From Bradyrhizobium diazoefficiens (GTDB taxonomy: Bacteria > Pseudomonadota > Alphaproteobacteria > Rhizobiales > Xanthobacteraceae), in assembly GCF_016616425.1 (NCBI RefSeq), contig NZ_CP067101.1:5208001-5272000 (forward strand): a stretch of 64,000 bases of DNA, read 5' to 3'. How positions within the stretch are numbered: position 1 is the first letter of the stretch; every line of letters starts with the position of its first letter. The notes below the pieces were generated by a model. It did no database searches. It saw nothing but the letters and a program-made list of their open reading frames with translations, and was not told where the DNA came from. Position numbers and translations under genes: made by a program. Below, piece after piece: positions 1-10,798 of this stretch.

Positions 1-40
1 CGGGCTTGGACTGGTCGGGAAAGGCGGTGGGAGCGTTCAT
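1..40 (-). CDS. 5' end of a minus-strand gene, truncated by the window edge
   Basis: An ATG on the minus strand at 40 opens a reading frame that stays open to the window edge and gives MNAPTAFPDQSKP. Thirteen residues are too few to name a family. The short polar, proline-rich start is common for cytoplasmic N-termini. It would be divergent from the secreted protein gene at 255. No strong ribosome binding site is visible, so even the presence of a gene is tentative. Confidence 0.3.
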   Translation of the reverse strand, partial: MNAPTAFPDQSKP

Positions 41-254
41 GGGAGCGAATCTCGGGGGTTTGGAGCCCTCGCGGGCCTCTAGGCGTAGAAGCGTTCTAAG
101 CCCATTTTGAGCGGAAAGGAAAGGGAACGGTGCGTATGGGGGAGGTCGGCTCGGGCTCGCGACGGCATCGGCGCAGCGCGTGGAAATGCCCGTTGCCGCT
201 CTTGCACTCCGGGCGCGCCGACGGTTGAATGCGCGCCCTAAGGGGCTTTTTATC

Positions 255-728
255 ATGACTTTGAAACTGAACGTTCGTGGCGCGATCCTGGTCGCCGCCG
301 CTGTCACCGGACTTGTGACCCTCAGTTCGCCTGCCCGTGCCGACCGCTGCGACGACAGCGCCAAGGAGCTGTCGAGCCAGGTCGACCGCCTCAAGGTGAA
401 TTTCCGGGCCGCCAACATCGTCTACCTCTCGCACCCCGCCGCCAAGGAGTTGTCCGTGGGTTGCCGCGGCGACAAATATTCCATCGAGCTCTATGCCAAG
501 GGTAATCGCAAGCCCACGCCGGAGTTCTATGCGCTGGTGGGAACGATGGCGGCGATCGTCTTCACCGTGACCAAGGACGATACCACGAGGGGCGCGATGC
601 GCTGCCTGAAGCGGATGGGGCTGCTGCGCGGCGACAAGATCAGCATGCGCTATCGCCGGCTCAACATGGAATGCACCCGCACCAAGAGGGACGCATCCAT
701 TGCGATCACGCGCGGCAAGGACGAATAG
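255..728 (+). CDS. small secreted hypothetical protein
   Basis: The product is 157 residues. The ATG at 255 is chosen because it directly precedes a good Sec signal peptide: a basic start (MTLKLNVRG), a hydrophobic core and an Ala-x-Ala type cleavage site near residue 29 (SPARA then DRCDD). The frame extends upstream to 180, but that extension is arginine-rich and would bury the signal. The mature part carries three cysteines (in DRCDD, VGCRG and MRCLK) plus one near the end (MECTR), so two disulfides are possible. No enzymatic motif is recognised. It is probably a periplasmic protein; its function is unknown. Confidence 0.7.
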   Translation: MTLKLNVRGAILVAAAVTGLVTLSSPARADRCDDSAKELSSQVDRLKVNFRAANIVYLSHPAAKELSVGCRGDKYSIELYAKGNRKPTPEFYALVGTMAAIVFTVTKDDTTRGAMRCLKRMGLLRGDKISMRYRRLNMECTRTKRDASIAITRGKDE

Positions 729-943
729 GCGGAGCACTCGCCATTCAATCCGGGTCGGCGCCTCAACGGTCCCAACCCGCAATGACGAGGGAACGTCTCG
801 TCGTCTCACTTGAGTTGCGCAATGGAGGCGCGAGACGCGCGCTCCCGATCGCGGCAATCTCCTCGCATTTTAACGATTGCCTTGAAGGATCTTTCGCTCC
901 TCGCAGCGCAGGGTCGATTGTTTCCCTGTGTGAGGATTTGCGG

Positions 944-1117
944 ATGAAGGTTTCTACCGTAGCGCCGCCGCCGATCGCGATCGTGGTTCCGAACTACGAC
1001 ACGACCAAGCAGCAGGACGATCAGACCAGGACCAAGGACGAGGATCCGACCTACAAGCCGCCGCCGCCCGCGCCGCTGCCACCGGGCCAGGGCACACGGA
1101 TCGATCAGATCGCCTGA
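944..1117 (+). CDS. small proline-rich hypothetical protein (57 aa)
   Basis: A short frame starts at the ATG at 944 after a GAGGA-like ribosome binding site and ends at 1117. The product has a hydrophobic N-terminal stretch (APPPIAIVVPNY), a very polar middle rich in Asp, Gln, Thr and Lys, and a proline run (PPPPAPLPPG) before the end. It has no recognisable fold. The frame can be extended upstream to 671, but that part overlaps the previous gene and looks non-coding. Similar short proline-rich proteins are, to my memory, common in Bradyrhizobium, but no function is known. Confidence 0.5.
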   Translation: MKVSTVAPPPIAIVVPNYDTTKQQDDQTRTKDEDPTYKPPPPAPLPPGQGTRIDQIA

Positions 1118-1205
1118 TCAAAGCTTGCCAAAGCTGAAAGGCCCGGTCCGGCCAATCGGAGCTTTCGCGTGTCCGGCCGCATCTTTGCCGGATAGCGGGA
1201 CCAAC

Positions 1206-1240
1206 ATCATGCGCGGGCATCCCGGGATCCCGCGCATGAT
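1206..1240. repeat. palindrome spanning the start of the methyltransferase-like gene
   Basis: ATCATGCGCGGG at 1206-1217 is the exact reverse complement of CCCGCGCATGAT at 1229-1240, with an 11-bp centre that itself contains ATCCCGGGAT. Both candidate ATG codons of the downstream gene (1209 and 1236) lie in the arms, so an RNA hairpin here would cover the initiation region. Confidence 0.6.
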
Positions 1241-1910
1241 CGCCAAACTGCTGCTGCAGAACACGATCACCACCGTCGCGATGGGCGCGCTGCTGTTCGC
1301 ATCCGCCGGGACCTTGCATTGGCCCTCGGCCTGGCTGTTCCTCGCGACATGCATCCTGCTCGGCCCGCTCTGCGGCTGGTGGCTCTACCGGATCGATCCG
1401 GCGCTGCTCGCCGAGCGTCTGCGGCCGGTCCTGCAGAAGGATCAGCCCGCCGCCGACAAGGCATTCATGAGTGTTTTCGTCGTTGCGATGCTGGCCTGGC
1501 TGGCGCTGATGGGCGTCGACCGGCGCGTTCAATCGTCCGACATGCCGGTCGCGTTACAGGCGGTCGGCTTCGCGCTGTTCCTGCTCTCGACGCTATTCAC
1601 GCTCTGGGTGTTCCGCGAGAACTCGTTCGCTGCCCCCGTGGTGAAGCTGCAGGCCGAGCGCGCGCAGCGCGTGATCTCGACCGGCCCCTACGCCCATGTG
1701 CGTCATCCCATGTATAGCGGCATGGTCCTGTTCTTCACCGGCGTGCCGCTGCTGCTGGGCTCGTGGTGGGGACTTGCGATGGTGCCGATCTTGGTCGCCT
1801 TGTTCGCGATCCGCATCGGAATCGAGGAACGCACCTTGCGCGAGGGCCTGCCGGGCTATGCCGACTACGCGGCGCGGGTGCGCTATCGCCTGGTGCCGGG
1901 CGTCTGGTGA
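1236..1910 (+). CDS. isoprenylcysteine carboxyl methyltransferase-like membrane protein
   Basis: An integral membrane protein of 224 residues with about five hydrophobic segments. The C-terminal part carries the signature of the ICMT/PEMT-like membrane methyltransferases: GPYAHVRHPMYSG, where the RHPxY motif lies in the S-adenosylmethionine-binding region, followed by a late EER...GY.DY pattern. Members methylate small or lipid substrates; the substrate here cannot be told. I prefer the ATG at 1236 (MIAKLLLQN) because the in-frame start at 1209 only adds residues encoded by a palindrome. The gene stands alone, convergent with the glutathione S-transferase gene. Confidence 0.75.
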   Translation: MIAKLLLQNTITTVAMGALLFASAGTLHWPSAWLFLATCILLGPLCGWWLYRIDPALLAERLRPVLQKDQPAADKAFMSVFVVAMLAWLALMGVDRRVQSSDMPVALQAVGFALFLLSTLFTLWVFRENSFAAPVVKLQAERAQRVISTGPYAHVRHPMYSGMVLFFTGVPLLLGSWWGLAMVPILVALFAIRIGIEERTLREGLPGYADYAARVRYRLVPGVW

Positions 1911-1922
1911 GGGCAGATCAGG

Positions 1923-2630
1923 CTAACCATCCAGCTCGCGATAGCGGCGGAAGATGCCCTGCTCGTTGAAGGGAATGCGGCGTCGGCTTTCGAGATAGGC
2001 CTTGACGTTGGGCCGCGCAGCGATCCGGTCGTGCAGATCGAGGAGACCCGGAATGTCCGTCTCGAACGCCTTCATGCGCTTGGGGAAGGCATAGCGCAGC
2101 CCCGCGACGATCTGGAACAACGAGAGATCGACATAGGTCAGCCTGCGGCCGGTGACATAGGCGCCGCCATTGGCAGCGAGAAGCTGCTCGAAATAGCCGA
2201 GATATTTCGGCACGCGCTCGTCCCAGAAATCGGCGGCGCGCTTCTTCGCCGGCGGCTTCTGGTCCTCGTAATAGAGCGAGGGTCCGAGCGGATGATGGGT
2301 GTCGTGAATCTCGACCACGAGGTCGGTTATTGTGAGCTGAAGCTGGTGCACCCAGAGTTTTCCTGCCTCCGTCTTCGGCGCCAGCCCGTGGCGGCTGCCG
2401 AGATAGAGCAGGATATTGGCAGTCTGGCCGATGACGAGCTTGCCTGCTTTCAGGAACGGCGGCGCAAAGGGCGGCGTACCCTTCTGCGCGTCCATCATCT
2501 TCATCATAGCGGCCGTGCCGCGCGGGCCGCGCGCGACGTCCGCATAAGCGGCACCCGCCTCCTCCAGCGCCAGCCGCACATATTCGCCGCGGCCCTGGAT
2601 CTCGGGCCAGTAGTAGAGCTCGTATTTCAT
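1923..2630 (-). CDS. glutathione S-transferase family protein
   Basis: A 235-residue cytoplasmic protein. The N-terminus (MKYELYYWPEIQGRGEYVRLALEEAG) is a thioredoxin-like GST domain in which the Tyr of the YYWP/GRGE stretch is the likely glutathione-activating residue. The middle (GQTANILLYLG) is the conserved helix start that follows the cis-Pro strand, and the C-terminal all-helical domain contains YVTGRRLTYVDLSLFQI, the typical N-capping (TYVDL) region. The start at 2630 is used because the longer frame only adds a basic 12-residue leader. It probably conjugates glutathione to electrophiles; the substrate is unknown. Confidence 0.85.
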   Translation of the reverse strand: MKYELYYWPEIQGRGEYVRLALEEAGAAYADVARGPRGTAAMMKMMDAQKGTPPFAPPFLKAGKLVIGQTANILLYLGSRHGLAPKTEAGKLWVHQLQLTITDLVVEIHDTHHPLGPSLYYEDQKPPAKKRAADFWDERVPKYLGYFEQLLAANGGAYVTGRRLTYVDLSLFQIVAGLRYAFPKRMKAFETDIPGLLDLHDRIAARPNVKAYLESRRRIPFNEQGIFRRYRELDG

Positions 2631-2847
2631 GAGAGAGGTCCGTGACCGAGATTGCGTCCGGACCAATGTAGCACTCCGGTTCGGGTTCCGTTAGCGCGAG
2701 GGCGGAACGCTCCGGCAACACACTCCATCATTGAGAGCCACCATAATTGAGAGCCAACGGGTCCGCGCATGGCGCGGGGCCCGATGACAGGCTCCGCGAC
2801 GCGATCCAGAATCCCTCCGCGTGAAGCGAGCCGCGCGCCCAACGAAA

Positions 2848-2875
2848 AGGGCGCCGTGCCGGAGCACGACGCCCT
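2848..2875 (-). terminator. probable rho-independent terminator after the TIM44-like gene
   Basis: AGGGCG-c-CGTGC at 2848-2859 pairs with GCACG-a-CGCCCT at 2864-2875 around a four-base loop, with one internal mismatch. On the minus strand the stem is followed by TTTTCGTT. It lies 20 bp beyond the stop codon at 2895. Confidence 0.65.
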
Positions 2876-2894
2876 CGTCTTCAATCGCACGAGA

Positions 2895-3860
2895 TCAGTT
2901 GGTCTGCTGGATCGCCGACAATTCCCAGCCGCTGCCGGGCCGCCGCGCGAACGTCCAGACCTCGGTGGCTTCGCCGGGCTGCTCGCTGCCCGCGACGAGA
3001 GTGCCGCTGTTGCGGTCCACCGTCTTGTCGGTGAGCGCGAAGCGCAGCGCCACCGTGGCGTAGTCGGTCTCGCCTTCGCGCCAGGCTTCCGCGAGGTCGC
3101 CCTGCAGCAGCTTGACGTCGGTCACCTTGTTGACGACGTTGCGCGCGCGGTTCTGGGCGAGGTCCTGCTCGAAATAGGAGACCATCTCCGGCGTTGCGAG
3201 CGTGTGCAGCTTGGCCACGTCCTCGTTCGACCAGGCCGTCTGGATCTCGCCAAGCAGGCGCTCGAACGCCTCGTAATCGTCCGGCTTGATCTCGAGCGGC
3301 GCGTTGTTGGCATTGGCGCCGAAGCCAAAGCCGCCGAGACCGCTGCGCTGGTCCGGCTGCGGTCCGGCACCTGTACCTGCATTGGCATAGGCTGCCTGCG
3401 GCGTGTGACGGCGCTGCCACCAGGACATCGCCAGCCGCACCACGAACACCACGAGCACGATCTGGATGATCAGGCCGAGGATCGAGGACAAACCGCCGAG
3501 GCCGCCGAACAGGCCGCCACCGAACAGCATGCCGAGCAGGCCTGCGCCGAGGAAGCCGGCCGCAAGGCCGCCGAGGAAGCCGCCGCCGCGGCCGAACAGA
3601 CCGCCGCGCGCCGGCGCGGTCGCAGCCGAATTCATGCCCGCACCCGGCTGGGTATAGGTGCGGTTGAACTGCGAGGCGGAGCCCGGCGCGGTCCTGGTCG
3701 ACGGCGGGGCCGAATAGGTGCGCGAACCGCGCGAACCCGACGAGAAGCCGCCACCGACGCGGGCGTCGGCAGACGAGATCGCCAGCGCAGTCGGCAGCGC
3801 AAGCGCCAGCATGACGGCGATCGTCTTGAAGAGGTTGCGGGAGCGGAGCGAGAAAGTCAT
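2895..3860 (-). CDS. TIM44-like domain protein, exported or membrane-anchored
   Basis: A 321-residue protein starting at MTFSLRSRN (3860). Residues 10-35 form a signal or anchor segment (TIAVMLALALPTALAISSADA). A Gly/Ser-rich stretch follows (VGGGFSSGSRGSR), then a glycine-rich hydrophobic region (FLGGLAAGFLGAGLLGMLFGGGLFGGLGG) and a transmembrane helix (ILGLIIQIVLVVFVVRLAMSWW). The C-terminal ~140 residues resemble the TIM44-like (NTF2-fold) domain, with YEAFERLLGEIQTAWSNEDV and a late EVWTFARRPGSGWELSAIQQ. In mitochondria this fold helps protein import; the bacterial role is unclear. The gene is monocistronic. Confidence 0.8.
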   Translation of the reverse strand: MTFSLRSRNLFKTIAVMLALALPTALAISSADARVGGGFSSGSRGSRTYSAPPSTRTAPGSASQFNRTYTQPGAGMNSAATAPARGGLFGRGGGFLGGLAAGFLGAGLLGMLFGGGLFGGLGGLSSILGLIIQIVLVVFVVRLAMSWWQRRHTPQAAYANAGTGAGPQPDQRSGLGGFGFGANANNAPLEIKPDDYEAFERLLGEIQTAWSNEDVAKLHTLATPEMVSYFEQDLAQNRARNVVNKVTDVKLLQGDLAEAWREGETDYATVALRFALTDKTVDRNSGTLVAGSEQPGEATEVWTFARRPGSGWELSAIQQTN

Positions 3861-4069
3861 GTGCGTTTCCCATATCCCCGGCATGGGGACGTGCTCTCAA
3901 GATGGGTAGACTTCCTGAAAAGTGAAGTCGGTTTCGGAACCTGTGGCTGCGGCCCTCAGTCGCGGGAGTGGGACAAAAACCCGTATTTCGCGGGGGCTTT
4001 CGCCGGTGCGGCAGGGAATGGAGGTCGCGGGTTACCGGTGGTCTTACGATAGGAGCTCCGCCCTTTCCT

Positions 4070-4106
4070 CGTTGAGTGCCTCACCCCTGCTTCGTCGTTG
4101 AGTGCC

Positions 4107-4121
<15 letters not shown>
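4070..4121. repeat. 26-bp tandem duplication at the 3' end of the cckA-like gene
   Basis: The 26-bp unit at 4070-4095 (CGTTGAGTGCCTCACCCCTG and the next six bases) is repeated exactly at 4096-4121. The second copy holds the final codons and the stop of the kinase gene, and the first copy preserves a second in-frame-looking stop downstream. This is a recent exact duplication. Confidence 0.9.
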
Positions 4122-6686
<2,565 letters not shown>

Positions 6687-6839
6687 CTCGAGGTGGCGCA
6701 GCCTGTCGGCAGAGAATCAACGCGCTACGGAGCGCGCGGGTCCTCCCTGCCTGAATCGGACCCTGAGGTGCAAGGGCAGCGGGGTCGAAAGGTACGCTGA
6801 TTCCCAGATTACGGCCATTTCCGGTACTTTTCGGGTGGT

Positions 6840-7919
6840 TTACCCCCGTCCCGCGCCGAATCCGCGCTTCAGCCGCATGACGTAGCCGATCACTTCGGCG
6901 ACCGCATGATAGTGCTCGGTCGGGATTTCCTGGTCGATGTCGACGGTGGCGTAGAGCGCACGGGCGAGCGGCACGTTCTCCACGATCGGGATATCGTGCT
7001 CGCGCGCGATCTCCCGGATCTTGAAGGCGAGGTTGTCGACGCCCTTGGCGACGCAGATCGGCGCCGACATGCCGCGCTCGTAGGACAGCGCGACGGAATA
7101 GTGGGTCGGGTTGGTGATGATCACGGAGGCCTTGGGAACCGCCGACATCATGCGCTTCTTGGCGCGCTGCTGCCGGAGTTGCCTGATCTTGCCCTTGATG
7201 TGCGGATCGCCTTCGGACTGCTTGAACTCTTCCTTGATCTCCTGGAGCGACATCTTCTGCCGCTGGAACCAGCTGCGATACTGGAAGAAATAATCGGCGA
7301 TGGCGACGATCGCGAGCGCCGCGACCACTGCGCCGAGCAGATGAATGGTCATGCTGGTGCCGGCGCCGAGCATGGCGGCCGGATCGAGCCTGACCATCGC
7401 CTCCATGCGATGGTGCTCGGGCCACAGGATCATGGTCATGACCACGCCGAGCAGCACCAGCTTGCCGATGCCTTTGAGAAAATTGGCCGCCGCCTGCTTG
7501 CCGAAGATGCGCTTGAAGCCGGCGCCAGGCGAGATCTTGCTGAACTTCGGTGTCAGGGATTCGGCCGACCACACCAGCCGATGCTGGAGCAGGTTGCCGG
7601 CAATCGCCGCCAGCACCAGCATCAAGAGGGGCACGCCGATCGCGGCGAGCACCGCGAACTCGATCTGCTGCATCAGCGCGAGCAGAGCCTTGCCGTCGGT
7701 CTTGATCATCCAGGAATTGGCGAGCAGGTTGCGCATCGGCGTCAGCAGCCCGCTGCCGACCGAGCCCGAGAAGGTCGAGACCACGAGCGTGCCGCCCGCC
7801 ATCATGAACCAGGTGTTGATCTCCTGGCTCTTGGCGACGTCGCCGCGTTCGAGCGCGTCGTCCAGGCGCTTTTGCGTCGGGTCTTCTGTTTGACTCTCTG
7901 GATCGTTGTCTTCTGCCAC
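6840..7919 (-). CDS. flhB: flagellar export gate protein FlhB
   Basis: A 359-residue inner-membrane protein of the flagellar type III export gate that switches substrate class from rod/hook to filament. The N-terminus (DPTQKRLDDALERGDVAKSQEIN) is the classical FlhB lead; four hydrophobic segments lie at about 38-55, 85-110, 150-168 and 190-212. The cytoplasmic autocleavage motif NPTH is intact at 270-273 in IITNPTHYSVALSY. The length is normal for the family. It is the last flagellar gene of the flgB-flgC-fliE-fliQ-fliR-flhB run on the minus strand. Confidence 0.97.
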   Translation of the reverse strand: MAEDNDPESQTEDPTQKRLDDALERGDVAKSQEINTWFMMAGGTLVVSTFSGSVGSGLLTPMRNLLANSWMIKTDGKALLALMQQIEFAVLAAIGVPLLMLVLAAIAGNLLQHRLVWSAESLTPKFSKISPGAGFKRIFGKQAAANFLKGIGKLVLLGVVMTMILWPEHHRMEAMVRLDPAAMLGAGTSMTIHLLGAVVAALAIVAIADYFFQYRSWFQRQKMSLQEIKEEFKQSEGDPHIKGKIRQLRQQRAKKRMMSAVPKASVIITNPTHYSVALSYERGMSAPICVAKGVDNLAFKIREIAREHDIPIVENVPLARALYATVDIDQEIPTEHYHAVAEVIGYVMRLKRGFGAGRG

Positions 7920-8026
7920 GTAGCGCCCGCCTTCCGAAGTTCGTCACCCTCGCGGCCCCTGTGCACGAAGTTCGGAAAGCACAAGGGCGCTACAAGACAC
8001 TTATAATTTTGCTGGTGCCGCTATCG

Positions 8027-8797
8027 TTACCTGAGCGGCATCAATTGGTGCATGACACCGATGAAGTAATCCAGATACGTCCCCATCATCGCCGTGAGCA
8101 CCACGGCGAGCACGAGGAAGCCCGCGAAGATCGAGAGCGGCACACCGACGAAATAGACCTGCATCTGCGGCATGAGCCGCGCCAGCACGCCGAGCCCGAT
8201 GTTGAAGACCAGGCCGAACACCAGAAACGGCCCCGAGAGCTGCAAGCCCAGGCGAAACGCGGCGGCAAAGGCGCGCGTTGCGAGCGCGGCGACATCGCCG
8301 CTCGACACGGTCTCGCCCGGCGAGAAGATCGTATAGCTGTCGTTCAGCGCCGCGATCACCAGATGATGGCTGTCGGTGGCAAACAGCAGCGTCACGCCCA
8401 GCATGGTCAGGAAGTTGCCGACCAGCACGCCCTGCTGCCCCTGGGTCGGGTCGACCGAGGTGACGAATCCGAGCCCCATCTGCTGCGCGATCACGGCCCC
8501 CGCGACCTGGAGCGCCGACAGCGTCACGCGCGCGGTCGCGCCCAGCACGATGCCGATCGCGATCTCATGCAGCATCATGACCAGGAGCGGCGCGAGCGAG
8601 CCCATGTCGACGTGGTAGGCGTTGCGGTGCAGCGGCAGGATGATAAGCGTGAGCAGCAGCGCGATCGACAGCTTTATCCGCGTCGGAATGTTGGACTCGC
8701 CCAGCGCTGGCAGCAGCATCACCATGGCACCGACCCGGGCGAAGGCGAGCATGAAGGCAGCGGCGAGCGCCGGCAATAACGAGACATCGATGCGCAT
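8027..8797 (-). CDS. fliR: flagellar export gate protein FliR
   Basis: A 256-residue, very hydrophobic protein with about six transmembrane segments. Recognisable FliR features are the early FARVGAMVMLLPALGESNIPTRIKL, the central LGATARVTLSALQVAGAVIAQQMGLGF and the acidic DPTQGQQGVLVGNF. It forms the export gate core with FliP and FliQ at the base of the basal body. The stop is 107 bp before flhB, and fliQ lies 17 bp upstream, so the three are probably co-transcribed. Confidence 0.96.
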   Translation of the reverse strand: MRIDVSLLPALAAAFMLAFARVGAMVMLLPALGESNIPTRIKLSIALLLTLIILPLHRNAYHVDMGSLAPLLVMMLHEIAIGIVLGATARVTLSALQVAGAVIAQQMGLGFVTSVDPTQGQQGVLVGNFLTMLGVTLLFATDSHHLVIAALNDSYTIFSPGETVSSGDVAALATRAFAAAFRLGLQLSGPFLVFGLVFNIGLGVLARLMPQMQVYFVGVPLSIFAGFLVLAVVLTAMMGTYLDYFIGVMHQLMPLR

Positions 8798-8814
8798 GCT
8801 TCGCGCATTGTGCC

Positions 8815-9078
8815 TCAGCCGCCGATGATTCGCGATGAGATCCGCAGCATATGGGAATGGAGCGCGTCGGCCATGAACGGCAGCGCCAGCAGCATCGTGG
8901 CAAAGATGGCCAGGATCTTCGGCACGTAGATCAGCGTCTGTTCCTGGATCTGCGTCAGCGCCTGAAACAGCGACACGATGACGCCGACCACGAGGCCGAC
9001 CAGCATCAGGGGTGAGGACACGATCACGATCGTCCAGATCGCATCGCGGGCAACGTCGAGGGTTTCGGGGCCGGTCAT
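8815..9078 (-). CDS. fliQ: flagellar export gate protein FliQ
   Basis: An 87-residue protein with two hydrophobic helices (WTIVIVSSPLMLVGLVVGVIVSLFQAL and ILAIFATMLLALPFMADAL) around TQIQEQTLIYVPK, the typical FliQ loop. The ATG at 9078 (MTGPETLDVARDAIW) is used; the open frame upstream to 9252 is only the translation of a dispersed palindromic repeat. It forms part of the FliPQR export pore. fliR follows after 17 bp. Confidence 0.96.
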   Translation of the reverse strand: MTGPETLDVARDAIWTIVIVSSPLMLVGLVVGVIVSLFQALTQIQEQTLIYVPKILAIFATMLLALPFMADALHSHMLRISSRIIGG

Positions 9079-9138
9079 TTGAATTCCTTGTTCAACCTTC
9101 TTCCCCGCCACTGCGGCAAGGATATTCCGGCTCCTCCT

Positions 9139-9225
9139 CGTCATTGCGAGGAGCCCTTGCGACGAAGCAATCCAGACTGCCGCAGCGGAGAGATTCTGGA
9201 TTGCTTCGCTGCGCTCGCAATGACG
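9139..9225. repeat. dispersed palindromic repeat (family A) between fliQ and fliE
   Basis: CGTCATTGCGAG at the left end pairs with CTCGCAATGACG at the right end, and inner arms GAAGCAATCCAGA / TCTGGATTGCTTC are nested. The same repeat occurs at 55936-56015. It enlarges the fliE-fliQ spacer to 170 bp inside an otherwise compact operon. Confidence 0.85.
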
Positions 9226-9248
9226 ATCGAGGCGAGCGCCATCCTCTC

Positions 9249-9557
9249 TCAAATCGGCATCTTCATGATGTCTTCATAGGCCGCGATCACGCGGTCGCGG
9301 ACCGAGACCAGGGTGGACACGGCGACGTCGGTGTCTGCAACGGCCGTCACCACGTCCATCACGTTGGCCTTGCCGGCGGCCATCGCCACCGTCTGCGCAT
9401 CCGACTTGCGGCCGGACTCCATGACGCTGCCGACGGCATCCTTCAGCAGCGAAGCAAAGGATTGCCCGCCTGCCTCGGTGCCTTTGCCGGCACCGCCGTT
9501 CTCCAGCACCCGGGCAAGGTTGGCGTAAGCGTTGGCGGCGATTGTCGGTGATGCCAT
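9249..9557 (-). CDS. fliE: flagellar MS ring-rod junction protein FliE
   Basis: A 102-residue protein that joins the MS ring to the proximal rod and is exported early. The C-terminal half (DVVTAVADTDVAVSTLVSVRDRVIAAYEDIMKMPI) is the canonical FliE signature, ending in an I-M-x-M-P-I/V motif. The N-terminus has no signal peptide, as expected for type III substrates. It starts 16 bp after the flgC stop and is followed by a palindromic repeat before fliQ. Confidence 0.96.
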   Translation of the reverse strand: MASPTIAANAYANLARVLENGGAGKGTEAGGQSFASLLKDAVGSVMESGRKSDAQTVAMAAGKANVMDVVTAVADTDVAVSTLVSVRDRVIAAYEDIMKMPI

Positions 9558-9573
9558 GGCTCAATTGTCCTGT

Positions 9574-9999
9574 TCAGCTCTTGAGGATGTCGAGCGTGCG
9601 CTGGATCATCCGGCGCGTCGCACTGATGATGTTGAGATTGGCCTCGTAGGACCGCTGCGCGTCGCGCATGTCGGTCATCTCGACCACGGAGTTGACGTTG
9701 GGATATTTGACGTTGCCGCTGGCGTCCGCGGCCGGATTGTTCGGTTCGTATTTGACGCGGAAGTTCGACTGGTCGGGCTTGATCCTGCCGAGCGTGACGA
9801 CCTGCGCGTCGAGCGTGCGGTCGAGCGCGGAGGAGAAGGTCGGAACCTTGCGCCGGTAGGGATCGCCGCCTGATGTCTGTGCGGTCGAATCCGCGTTCGC
9901 GATGTTCTCCGAGATCACCCGCATGCGGCCGGCTTGCGCCCGCAGACCGGAGGTCGCGATCGCCATCGAGCGGGCGAAGTCGCTGCTGTCATTGGCCAT
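9574..9999 (-). CDS. flgC: flagellar proximal rod protein FlgC
   Basis: A 141-residue rod protein. The N-terminal rod motif (ARSMAIATSGLRAQAGRMRVISENIANADST) and the C-terminal heptad region (VVEMTDMRDAQRSYEANLNIISATRRMIQRTLDILKS) are both complete. The centre has PYRRKVPTF, typical of FlgC. It assembles with FlgB, FlgF and FlgG into the rod. flgB lies 40 bp upstream, fliE 16 bp downstream. Confidence 0.97.
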   Translation of the reverse strand: MANDSSDFARSMAIATSGLRAQAGRMRVISENIANADSTAQTSGGDPYRRKVPTFSSALDRTLDAQVVTLGRIKPDQSNFRVKYEPNNPAADASGNVKYPNVNSVVEMTDMRDAQRSYEANLNIISATRRMIQRTLDILKS

Positions 10000-10039
10000 G
10001 ATGCGCCTCCTCCAGTCCTTCTGTTCCCCGGATCATGCT

Positions 10040-10444
10040 CTAACCCTTGCCGATCGCGGTCTTGAGCAGATGCAAACTCTTCGAATAGAGCGAGGTCACC
10101 GCCGCGTAGTCCATCTGGTTGCTGGCGGCCTTCATCATCTCCTCTTCGAGATTGACGGCGTTGCCCGCGGGGCGGGTTTCGAAGCCCGCGTTCTTGTTCT
10201 GGTCGAAGTCGGACGCCGCGCCCGACGGCGTCATGTGAGAACCGCTGGTGCGGGTCAGCGCCAGGGGCCCCATCGAGCCCGTGACGGCCCCGGTCTTGTC
10301 GAGTTTCGGCTCGACCAGGTCGCGCGGCCGGAATTTGGGCGTGTCGGAATTGGAGACGTTCTCGGACAGGACGCGCTGGCGTTCCTGATGCCATTGCATC
10401 TTGGTGCGAAGCGCCGACAGCACCGGGAGGTCGTTGATGGACAT
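10040..10444 (-). CDS. flgB: flagellar proximal rod protein FlgB
   Basis: A 134-residue rod protein. The N-terminus has the rod signature variant QWHQERQRVLSENVSNSDTPKFRPRDL, and the C-terminal half (NAVNLEEEMMKAASNQMDYAAVTSLYSKSLHLLKTAIGKG) matches FlgB. It is the first gene of the minus-strand run flgB-flgC-fliE-fliQ-fliR-flhB, and a perfect CtrA-type box lies 70 bp upstream of the start. Confidence 0.96.
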   Translation of the reverse strand: MSINDLPVLSALRTKMQWHQERQRVLSENVSNSDTPKFRPRDLVEPKLDKTGAVTGSMGPLALTRTSGSHMTPSGAASDFDQNKNAGFETRPAGNAVNLEEEMMKAASNQMDYAAVTSLYSKSLHLLKTAIGKG

Positions 10445-10798
10445 CGTCGCGGCTCCTTCCGCCTCTTGCGGACCTCGAGGTCCGCAGCTAGGCAGAATTT
10501 GCCGCCTGTATGGTTAACGGCTGGTTAAGGACGCTCGTAACGCATGTCCCCGCGTGGGACACGATTTTGTGCCCCCCGTAATTCTACGCCTCCAAAAGTG
10601 GCATTAACCCAACCGTTTGGCGGCGCGTGCACAGGCCAAGAAAGTCGTTTTGGATCGAGCGATTCATAGGTTATTAAGAGCTGGGGACGGCAAAACTTGC
10701 CGTGGGACGTTAACAGATCACAGTTTGGGGCATCGTAAGCCGGTGGTTGGGACATCCGACCATGGGTACGAGAAAAGCGCCATTTGTCGGGGACAAGT
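10445..10798. other. intergenic region between divergent flgB and fliO
   Basis: This 354-bp gap holds the flgB CtrA-type box at 10514-10528 and, further right, two lone TTAA half-sites (in GCATTAACCC near 10603 and ACGTTAACAG near 10709). No complete second CtrA site and no reading frame I would call a gene is visible; the fliO promoter must lie in the right half. Confidence 0.5.
10514..10528. promoter_or_regulatory. perfect CtrA-type box upstream of flgB
   Basis: TTAA at 10514-10517, seven bases, TTAA at 10525-10528: the consensus CtrA site TTAA-N7-TTAA. It is 70-84 bp upstream of the flgB start, a usual position for CtrA activation of early flagellar operons in alphaproteobacteria. Confidence 0.75.
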
